DNA from: JBGPLH01 sp041486365 [NCBI: Thermodesulfobacteriota bacterium]
Lineage (GTDB): Bacteria > JAUYMQ01
Direction of reading: 5' to 3'
Assembly: GCA_041486365.1 (NCBI GenBank)
Contig: JBGPLH010000234.1
Coordinates: 1-5,533 of the forward strand
Length of the DNA stretch: 5,533 bases
Below, piece by piece: positions 1 to 4,903 of this stretch; position 1 is the stretch's first letter; each line of letters starts with the position of its first letter. A program made the position numbers and the translations under genes. The notes below the pieces were generated by a model. That model was not told the origin of the DNA, made no database searches, and worked only from the letters and a program-made list of their open reading frames with translations.

Positions 1-707
1 AGATGGCGTTCCTGGGTACCCGCGGGTACCGATGCATCGCCCATGACCGCCGCGGCCATGGCCGATCGAGCCAGCCCTGGGATGGCAACGATATGGACAC
101 TTACGCCGACGACCTGGCAGCCCTCGTGGAAAAGCTCGATCTGAAGAACGCGGTCCACGTCGGGCACTCCACGGGCGGCGGCGAAGTTGCCCGCTATATC
201 GGCCGCCATGGCACGAAACGCGTGGCCAAGGCCGTGCTGATCTCTGCGGTGCCGCCGCTCATGCTGAAGACCGCCGCCAATCCCGGCGGCTTGCCCATCG
301 AGGTGTTCGACGGTCTCCGCGCCAATGTGCTCGCCGACCGCTCGCAATTCTTCAAGGATCTCACCACGCCGTTCTACGGCGCCAACAGGCCCGGCGCGAA
401 GGTCTCCCAGGGACTGCGGGACTCGTTCTGGCTGCAGGGGATGCTGGCGGGGTTCAAGGCCGTCTTCGACTGCATCAAGGCTTTCTCCGAGACGGACTTC
501 ACCGACGATCTCAAGAAGTTCGACATCCCGACGCTCATCATGCACGGCGACGACGATCAGATCGTGCCGATCGGCGCCGCGGCTATGATCTCGTCCAAGA
601 TCGTCAAGGACTCCTTGCTGAAGGTCTATCGGGGCTTGCCGCACGGCCTGTGTTCCACCAACAAGGACCAGGTGAATGCCGACCTGCTCGCATTCTTCCA
701 GGCCTGA
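1..707 (+). CDS. Alpha/beta-hydrolase, non-heme chloroperoxidase type (5' partial)
   Basis: Serine hydrolase of the alpha/beta-hydrolase fold, probably a cytoplasmic esterase or cofactor-free (non-heme) chloroperoxidase/perhydrolase. The first whole codon is the ATG at 3, giving 234 residues to the TGA at 705-707. That Met is probably internal: family members run to about 275 residues, and the N-terminal oxyanion-hole strand (HGW/HGF type) is absent, so about 40 residues lie before the window. Counting from this Met, the conserved block [10 protein letters not shown] is at 13-22, the nucleophile elbow GHSTGG at 54-59 with Ser56, the acid loop HGDDDQIVP at 181-189 with Asp185 as the likely catalytic Asp, and His214 in GLPHG completes the triad. 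Spacing of the three residues matches Ser/Asp/His of Streptomyces and Pseudomonas non-heme chloroperoxidases. The true substrate cannot be read from the sequence; haloperoxidase activity in this family is often a side reaction of an esterase. No neighbour suggests a partner. Confidence 0.9.
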   Translation, partial: MAFLGTRGYRCIAHDRRGHGRSSQPWDGNDMDTYADDLAALVEKLDLKNAVHVGHSTGGGEVARYIGRHGTKRVAKAVLISAVPPLMLKTAANPGGLPIEVFDGLRANVLADRSQFFKDLTTPFYGANRPGAKVSQGLRDSFWLQGMLAGFKAVFDCIKAFSETDFTDDLKKFDIPTLIMHGDDDQIVPIGAAAMISSKIVKDSLLKVYRGLPHGLCSTNKDQVNADLLAFFQA

Positions 708-861
708 GGTCGGTTGAAGCCGCTCCAGCGCGGTGCTCCCCTGCGCGGGTGCTGTAGGAACTGGCGAGTCGCGTGCCGGCGGGTGAGCTCCGTCTCTTTC
801 GAGGGCTACCTGCCTGGCGACCCGGCCACTGAACGGTTTTGGGTTAGGCTGACGGAGATCT

Positions 862-1635
862 ATGGATCCGGATTTCGGCGCGACTGCACGAGACTACGCT
901 CGACATCGGGCGGGATTCCCGGAGTCGCTCTTCGACCGTCTTGCGAGCTTCGGGATTGGGAAACCTGGCCAGTCGGTGGTGGATCTTGGGACGGGAACCG
1001 GGAGTCTCGCTCGCGGTTTCGCTCGCCGGGGTTGCCGGGTCATCGGAATCGACCCGGCGGAGCTCCTGCTGGAGCAGGCTCGACTCCTCGACGCTGCCGA
1101 AGGCGTGAGTGTCGAGTACCGAGCCGCCCGCGCGGAGGATACGGGCTTGCCGAGCGGGTCGGCCGACGTCGTTTCCGCCGGGCAGTGCTGGCACTGGTTC
1201 GACCGCCCTCGCGCGGCAAGGGAGGTCGCACGGATCCTCCGGCCCGAGGGGTCCCTGGTGATCGCGCATTTCGATTGGATTGCGCTCGCGGGCAATGTTG
1301 CACACGCGACGGAGGCGCTGATCGAGAGCCACAATCCTGCCTGGAAGCTCGGCGGCAGACTGGGCGTTCATCCTCAATGGCTGCGGGATCTTGGCGAAGC
1401 AGGCTTTCGGGGGCTCGAGAGCTTCTCCTATGACGTTGCCGTTTCATACACTCACGAAAGCTGGCAGGGTCGGATTCGCGCGAGCGCCGGTGTGGGCGCG
1501 AGCTTGCCCGAGGAGAAGGTGCGCGAGTTCGACAAGGCGCTCGCACAGGTGCTGGCCACCCGATTTCCGGGCGAGATCCTGGAGATTCCCCATCGCGTAT
1601 TCGCGGTCGTGGCGCGTGCACCGGCGGCGGACTAG
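862..1635 (+). CDS. Class I SAM-dependent methyltransferase (Methyltransf_11 type)
   Basis: A 257-residue cytoplasmic methyltransferase, presumably acting on a small molecule, using S-adenosylmethionine. The N-terminal region (about 5-35, with DYARHRAGFP) resembles the cap of the trans-aconitate/Crg1-like branch. Motif I is VVDLGTGTG at 39-47, the acidic ribose-binding residue is Asp64 in GIDPAE, and the adenine-contact block is AEDTGLP at 91-97. The signature QCWHWFD at 108-114 is the FHWFD-type motif of this branch. The post-motif helix and strand EVARILRPEGSLVIAHFD (121-138) completes the Rossmann core, and 140-257 is the variable substrate domain. The ATG at 862 is preceded by GGAGA at 854-858, rather close but usable, and the N-terminal family block begins just after it. 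The 154 bases upstream (708-861) show no gene, promoter or terminator I can support. The next gene follows after 56 bases on the same strand. The methyl acceptor is unknown. Confidence 0.9.
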   Translation: MDPDFGATARDYARHRAGFPESLFDRLASFGIGKPGQSVVDLGTGTGSLARGFARRGCRVIGIDPAELLLEQARLLDAAEGVSVEYRAARAEDTGLPSGSADVVSAGQCWHWFDRPRAAREVARILRPEGSLVIAHFDWIALAGNVAHATEALIESHNPAWKLGGRLGVHPQWLRDLGEAGFRGLESFSYDVAVSYTHESWQGRIRASAGVGASLPEEKVREFDKALAQVLATRFPGEILEIPHRVFAVVARAPAAD

Positions 1636-1691
1636 CCCGTTGGTGCTTCGCGGCGGAAGGAAAAGGGAAACCGCAATCACAGGGGTGAGCC

Positions 1692-2129
1692 GTGAAGCCT
1701 GCTGTGTACGACTACCAGAGGGAACGGGTCAGCATTGCGGCCTCATCCCTCGGGGCTCCGGTGGTCACGTACCTCACGAGCGAGAAAGTGTGGGTGCTCG
1801 AAGAGCCCTATCGCTGTGAAGACGGCAGCACACAGATCACCGTTCCCGCTCCCTTCCGCTTCGACCTGGCGTCCATCCCTCGCGAGCTCTGGTGGCTGGT
1901 GGCGCCCTTCGAGCTTTCGATCGCGGCTCCGCTCATTCACGATTTCCTGTATCGCTTCGGGGGAAATCCCCCGCCTCCGGCGATCGAGCCGCCACGCACC
2001 TACACCCGGAAGGATGCCGATCTTTTCTTCCGGGACATCATGAGCAAGGAAGGGGTGTTCTGGTGGCGTCGGGCCGCGGCGTACCGAGCCGTTCGTCTCC
2101 TGGGCGGGGGAGCCTGGCATGGCGCCTGA
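1692..2129 (+). CDS. DUF1353 family protein, GTG start
   Basis: A 145-residue protein that I assign to DUF1353, a family of unknown function found both in phage genomes and as lone chromosomal genes. The family core is visible: VPAPFRFDLASIPRELWWL (51-69) corresponds to the usual 'VPaGFxTDfASIPrxlW' block, followed by LIHDFLYR (81-88) with the conserved His-Asp pair (H83, D84). The segment YTRKDADLFFRDIM (104-117) corresponds to 'sRkeADxiFxeaM', and WWRRAAAYRAVRLLGG (124-139) is the usual C-terminal amphipathic block. The GTG start has AGGGG at 1681-1685 six bases upstream, a good ribosome-binding site. The first 45 residues are less conserved; the family usually begins with strands leading into the VP block, so the length is normal. 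No signal peptide or membrane segment is evident. It sits 56 bases after the methyltransferase and faces the patatin gene. The conserved His/Asp residues hint at metal binding or catalysis, but no activity is established. Confidence 0.85.
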   Translation: MKPAVYDYQRERVSIAASSLGAPVVTYLTSEKVWVLEEPYRCEDGSTQITVPAPFRFDLASIPRELWWLVAPFELSIAAPLIHDFLYRFGGNPPPPAIEPPRTYTRKDADLFFRDIMSKEGVFWWRRAAAYRAVRLLGGGAWHGA

Positions 2130-2143
2130 TTTGGAGCACGGAG

Positions 2144-2161
2144 GAGGATGCCGGCATCATC
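2144..2161. repeat. Imperfect inverted repeat in convergent gap
   Basis: In the 53-base gap between the two converging genes, GAGGATGCC (2144-2152) is followed directly by GGCATCATC (2153-2161). Eight of nine positions pair, and the core GATGCCGGCATC (2147-2158) is a perfect palindrome. Position suggests a shared transcription end, but there is no separate loop and no U-tract on either strand, so it is not a standard intrinsic terminator. It could also be a protein-binding palindrome or chance. Confidence 0.3.
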
Positions 2162-2182
2162 GATTCAGAAGTCTCGCCGATT

Positions 2183-3343
2183 TCATCGGGCGGCGGCCCG
2201 CACCCGCCGGCCGGCGGATAACCGCGCCGCCTTCCTCCCCCGCTTCGCCCGCGCTGCCTTCGCCTCGAGAATGGCCAGCGCTTCCCGCGCGCTGTGGTAA
2301 CCCCGTCGCATGAACTCCGGCCAGCGCCTGCGGTCGAAGAAGCTCTCGTAGAACTGCGCGCCGCGGACCTGGGTGAAAGGCACAGGGTGGAGCAGCGTCA
2401 GGCGATCGCCCACGAGACGCGCGTTCTCGCGCGCCAGCTCGAGATACACGGACCAGCGAAGCTGGCCGCTGGCGCGGAGAATGCCGAAGGTCTTGCGTCG
2501 CCAGTCGCCGATGTCCTCGCCGGCGAAGTCCGGCGGGCAGTAGGAATTCACGCCGATCACGAGATCGAGGGGCTTCTCGTAGTCCACGAGCGGGCGGACG
2601 GGAAAGATGCTCACGACGCCGCCGTCGCCGTACAGGTACCGCCCGATCTTCACCGGCTCGACGAACAGCGGGATCGAGATGGCGGCGCGCACGGCGCGGG
2701 CGACCGCGAGCGCGGGCGTCGTGCGCGTGCCCAGGTACTCGACCGCGTTTCGGTTCACGTTCCAGGCCACGACGTGCAGCGGCACCTTCGTCGATCGGAG
2801 CCGGAGGTTTCCGAGCCTCGCACGATAGGTCCGCTCGACCGCGGCGCCGAGCATGAAGCCGCCGTAGTCCTTGAATCCCCGCAGCCCCGCGCGCGCGAGC
2901 TGCCCCCAGCCGGGATCCATGTAATCGCTTCCCCGCAGCGTGAGCCAGAACTCCGCCATCTCCTGCGCGGAGAGTCCCGAGGCCCAGAGCGAGCAGAAGA
3001 GCATCGAGCCCGAGCAGGCGCTGATGGCCGCCGCCTCGAGCCCCGCCTCCTCGAAGGCCCGCTTCACGCCGCACAGCGCCGCCGTCGCTCCGCTGCCACC
3101 CGAGGCCACGATCCCGATCCGCCTGCCACGCAGGGCGCGCAGCGGCCGCTCCTTGAACTTGGGAAAAACCGATTCGAGGTCCACCTTCGGCGGCGCATCG
3201 GACAGGTGGAGGACCTGCCGCCCCACGGCGCTCGCGAACGAGAGGTCTTCCCGGAGATCCTCCACGAGGTCTTCCATGAACCAGCCCGCGCCGAACAGGA
3301 GACGCAGGTTGTTCGGATCGAGCGTGTCACTGAGGCGGCTCAT
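2183..3343 (-). CDS. Patatin-like phospholipase family protein
   Basis: A 386-residue member of the patatin family, acyl hydrolases that use a Ser-Asp dyad to cleave phospholipids or other acyl esters. The patatin domain starts near residue 73: RRIGIVASGGSGATAAL (74-90) is the first strand plus the oxyanion-hole loop (SGGSGA, 81-86). The nucleophile region is ISACSGSMLF (107-116) with Ser111 as candidate, and YGDGG (238-242) carries the catalytic Asp240 in the DGG/DGA position. The strands LHVVAWNVN (189-197) and LDLVIGVNS (259-267) are typical. Two oddities: the elbow reads A-x-S-x-S instead of G-x-S-x-G, and there are about 72 residues before the domain. The C-terminus (362-386) is rich in Arg, Lys and Ala. 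No signal peptide is seen, so a cytosolic or inner-membrane-associated enzyme is likely. The ATG at 3343 is preceded by a strong purine-rich site, GAAGGGGGAA (3360-3351), seven bases away. It is transcribed alone, converging on the DUF1353 gene and diverging from the DUF385 gene. Confidence 0.9.
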   Translation of the reverse strand: MSRLSDTLDPNNLRLLFGAGWFMEDLVEDLREDLSFASAVGRQVLHLSDAPPKVDLESVFPKFKERPLRALRGRRIGIVASGGSGATAALCGVKRAFEEAGLEAAAISACSGSMLFCSLWASGLSAQEMAEFWLTLRGSDYMDPGWGQLARAGLRGFKDYGGFMLGAAVERTYRARLGNLRLRSTKVPLHVVAWNVNRNAVEYLGTRTTPALAVARAVRAAISIPLFVEPVKIGRYLYGDGGVVSIFPVRPLVDYEKPLDLVIGVNSYCPPDFAGEDIGDWRRKTFGILRASGQLRWSVYLELARENARLVGDRLTLLHPVPFTQVRGAQFYESFFDRRRWPEFMRRGYHSAREALAILEAKAARAKRGRKAARLSAGRRVRAAAR

Positions 3344-3403
3344 GTCGCACTTCCCCCTTCACGCGTGAGATGCAACGCTCTCGGGTCGGCATCCGTCCTG
3401 CCC

Positions 3404-3432
3404 ATGTTGGTACGCCGCAGCGGCGGGGTCAA
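3404..3432 (-). promoter_or_regulatory. Weak candidate promoter for the patatin gene with internal inverted repeat
   Basis: On the minus strand, TTGACC (3432-3427) matches a sigma70 -35 box at five of six positions. It is followed after 17 bases by CAACAT (3409-3404), which matches the -10 consensus at only three of six. Between them lies the perfect inverted repeat CGCCGC-A-GCGGCG (3413-3425), which could be an operator or chance in GC-rich DNA. It is the best candidate in the 251-base divergent spacer (3344-3594), which otherwise shows nothing I can name. A start near 3397 would leave a leader of about 50 bases. Confidence 0.3.
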
Positions 3433-3594
3433 CGGACCCTGCGCTTGTGGACGACGCCCTGGCAGGACAGGCTGCGATGGCGCGGTTGCGCGAGGGATGA
3501 AGGAGTTGTACGAAGAACCGGTGTCCGGGGGATGCGGCGCCGGTCGACGAGGGTCGGGCTGGGAGCGCACTCTCTTTCTGCAGCGGGACTTTCC

Positions 3595-4089
3595 ATGAAC
3601 GCGCCCGGGATTCATAACGTCGAGGCCGAGTTCTTCCGGATGCTCAATCGGTTCGTGGAGCCGCGCATCCGTGAGGGCTTCGGATCTCCTCGCCTCGTGC
3701 CCGGCGGACTCATCGTCGTCGAGACCACGGGCCACAAGACCGGCCGTCGCAGGCGCGTCCCTCTCGTGGCGACCCGCATCCAGGGTCACTTCCTGGTGAG
3801 CACCTTCCGCGGCCGCCATTCCCAGTGGGTGAAGAACCTCGCGGCGAATCCAACCGCCCGATTCTGGCTTCGCGGGCGCGCAAGGCACGCGAAGGCGTTC
3901 GTCCTGTCGCCGGGCCGACGGCCGCGACCCCCGCGGGAGCTGCCGCCGCTCCTGCGCTGGGTGGCGTCCGCACTGGTCCCCTACACGTACGCGGGCTGGG
4001 CCTTCGCCGTCCTCACTCCGGAAGCAAATCCGGTGCGCCCCCGGCGCCCCCGTCCGCGGGGACGCTCCGATTCTCGTCGCGCACGGTGA
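3595..4089 (+). CDS. DUF385 / deazaflavin-dependent nitroreductase-family protein
   Basis: A 164-residue protein of the Ddn-like split-barrel family (DUF385, 'nitroreductase family deazaflavin-dependent oxidoreductase'), whose characterised members use cofactor F420H2. Family marks are FFRMLNRFVEPRIREGFG (13-30), the strand and loop LIVVETTGHKTGRRRRVPL (39-57; 'TxGrkSGrxRxxPL'), HFLVSTFRG (65-73), and QWVKNLAANPTARF (77-90; 'WxxNLxAnP'). The C-terminal part YAGWAFAVLTPE (132-143) completes the barrel, and is followed by an Arg/Pro-rich tail (147-164) not usual for the family. The reading frame stays open back to 3370, but the ATG at 3595 is preferred: the family homology begins right after it and GGGA (3585-3588) lies six bases upstream. 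An in-frame ATG at 3532 would add a basic stretch with no homology that I recognise. Whether F420 is really the cofactor is inferred from the family; some relatives bind other cofactors, and no F420 biosynthesis gene is in view. Confidence 0.82.
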   Translation: MNAPGIHNVEAEFFRMLNRFVEPRIREGFGSPRLVPGGLIVVETTGHKTGRRRRVPLVATRIQGHFLVSTFRGRHSQWVKNLAANPTARFWLRGRARHAKAFVLSPGRRPRPPRELPPLLRWVASALVPYTYAGWAFAVLTPEANPVRPRRPRPRGRSDSRRAR

Positions 4090-4115
4090 CCACACGCGCC
4101 TACCCCGGTCGCGGG

Positions 4116-4146
4116 TTGACACGCGGGGCGGCCTCCGGGCGATACT
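4116..4146 (+). promoter_or_regulatory. Candidate sigma70 promoter of the three-gene set
   Basis: A perfect -35 consensus TTGACA (4116-4121) is followed by GATACT (4141-4146), four of six matches to TATAAT, with a 19-base spacer, slightly long. It lies in the 132-base gap between the DUF385 gene and the membrane-protein gene. A start near 4153 would leave a leader of about 70 bases and places the upstream GTG at 4150 outside the transcript, supporting the ATG at 4222 as start. Confidence 0.45.
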
Positions 4147-4212
4147 CGGGTGGCGGGCGGCTCGGTCCGGCCGGGCGTCCGTCCGTCAGGCCCCGGGATG
4201 AGGCCGGTGCGC

Positions 4213-4218
4213 GAGGAG
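4213..4218 (+). promoter_or_regulatory. Ribosome-binding site deciding the 4222 start
   Basis: GAGGAG stands three bases before the ATG at 4222. The spacing is short, but the site is clearly better than anything before the in-frame alternatives at 4150 (GTG) and 4198 (ATG). Confidence 0.6.
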
Positions 4219-4221
4219 AAA

Positions 4222-4590
4222 ATGTCGATCGTCGTCTCCGCCATCTTCGTCGTCGTCGGGCTGCTGAACTTCGTCCCCGTCATCGGCGCGATATCATCTT
4301 CCCGGCTGGAAGGGTTGTACGGGATCCGGGTCTCCGACCCGAACCTGCTCGTGCTGCTGCGACACCGGGCGATCCTGTTCGGCCTCCTGGGCTCGTTCCT
4401 GGTTCTCGCGGGTTTCTGTCCGTCCCTTCAGTATCTCGCGGGCGCGGCCGGCCTCGTCAGCATGCTCTCCTTCGTGCTCCTGGCGCCCCTGTCCGCGCCG
4501 CTCCTGGTGGAGATCAGGAAGGTCAGCCGTGTCGATATCGTCGCGTCGGCGCTGCTGGCGGTTGCTCTCATCCTGAAGCGCCTGTCCTAG
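4222..4590 (+). CDS. Small four-helix membrane protein, function unknown
   Basis: A 122-residue inner-membrane protein. Hydrophobic segments fall at about 3-24, 50-65, 71-95 and 104-118, giving four likely transmembrane helices. The loop after the first helix (28-50) holds LEGLYGIRVSDPNLLVLLRH, the most distinctive stretch: I recall it as conserved in a family of short proteobacterial membrane proteins. Some database entries of that kind carry the name phosphopantetheine adenylyltransferase. That name does not fit: there is no HxGH nucleotidyltransferase motif and no soluble domain. The frame is open upstream to a GTG at 4150 and an ATG at 4198, but the added residues are Gly/Pro/Arg-rich and non-family-like, while the ATG at 4222 has a nearby ribosome-binding site and starts directly at the first helix. 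It is the first gene of a likely operon; the DUF4242 gene begins 30 bases after its stop. No transport or enzyme motif is visible. Confidence 0.8.
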   Translation: MSIVVSAIFVVVGLLNFVPVIGAISSSRLEGLYGIRVSDPNLLVLLRHRAILFGLLGSFLVLAGFCPSLQYLAGAAGLVSMLSFVLLAPLSAPLLVEIRKVSRVDIVASALLAVALILKRLS

Positions 4591-4607
4591 CGCGTGGATT
4601 CATCGAG

Positions 4608-4614
4608 AAGGAGG
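4608..4614 (+). promoter_or_regulatory. Strong Shine-Dalgarno site for the DUF4242 gene
   Basis: AAGGAGG with a six-base spacer to the ATG at 4621 is close to ideal. It fixes the start there rather than at an in-frame GTG at 4594, and suggests this gene is translated more strongly than its neighbours. Confidence 0.8.
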
Positions 4615-4620
4615 AACACG

Positions 4621-4893
4621 ATGCCCAAATTTCTCATCGAGCGTGAAATCCCCGGCGCCGGCAAGCTCTCGCCCCAGGAGCTGCAGGCCATTTCCCAGAA
4701 GTCCTGCGGCGTGCTGCGCGGCATGGGTCCGCAGGTCCAATGGGTGCAGAGCTACGTGACCGACGACAAGATCTACTGCGTGTACATCGCGCCCGACGCC
4801 AAGGCGATCCGCGAGCACGCGAGCCAGGGAGGCTTTCCGGCCAACGTGGTCACGCGAATTCACTCGGTGATCGATCCGACGACGGGTGAGTGA
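4621..4893 (+). CDS. DUF4242 domain protein (SCO4226-like, possible nickel binding)
   Basis: A 90-residue single-domain protein with the DUF4242 pattern from end to end: MPKFLIEREIPGAGKLS (1-17), AISQKSCGVLRGMGPQVQWVQ (24-43), the strand SYVTDDKIYCVYIAPD (44-59), the helix AIREHASQGGFPANVVTRI (62-80), and the terminal VIDPTT. The fold expected is a ferredoxin-like alpha-beta barrel that dimerises. The Streptomyces coelicolor member SCO4226 was crystallised as a nickel-binding protein, but a physiological role is not established. Potential metal ligands here are Cys29, Cys53, His66 and His81, plus the acidic residues Glu7 and Glu9; I cannot say which are used. There is no signal peptide. The gene lies 30 bases after the membrane-protein gene and 10 bases before the SGNH hydrolase gene, so co-transcription is very likely. 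Length is normal for the family. Confidence 0.9.
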   Translation: MPKFLIEREIPGAGKLSPQELQAISQKSCGVLRGMGPQVQWVQSYVTDDKIYCVYIAPDAKAIREHASQGGFPANVVTRIHSVIDPTTGE

Positions 4894-4903
4894 AGGAACG
4901 CCG

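Noticed and set aside
708-861. Possible terminator or promoter between the hydrolase and methyltransferase genes
   Set aside because: No stem followed by a T-run and no paired -35/-10 boxes could be found; only the GGAGA before the methyltransferase start is supportable.
714-1433. 239-codon plus-strand open frame overlapping the methyltransferase
   Set aside because: The overlapping frame at 862-1635 carries all the methyltransferase motifs; this one is Arg/Gly/Ser-rich and resembles nothing. Its part before 862 has no convincing start signal.
2157-3074. 305-codon minus-strand open frame in another frame of the patatin gene
   Set aside because: Gly/Arg/Ala-rich, low complexity and without motifs; it lies almost wholly inside the patatin gene.
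2294-3598. 434-codon plus-strand open frame running antisense across the patatin gene
   Set aside because: It is a mirror of the patatin codons in GC-rich DNA: composition is Arg/Glu/Ala/His-heavy with no family motif, while the minus-strand frame has intact patatin motifs and a strong ribosome-binding site.
4150-4221. Longer membrane protein starting at the GTG at 4150 or the ATG at 4198
   Set aside because: The extra residues are Gly/Pro/Arg-rich, have no ribosome-binding site, and overlap the predicted transcription start; the ATG at 4222 begins directly at the first hydrophobic helix.
3825-4646. 273-codon plus-strand open frame spanning the end of the DUF385 gene, the gap and the membrane-protein gene
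   Set aside because: It crosses three better-supported elements, is dominated by Arg, Gly and Pro, and shows no domain.
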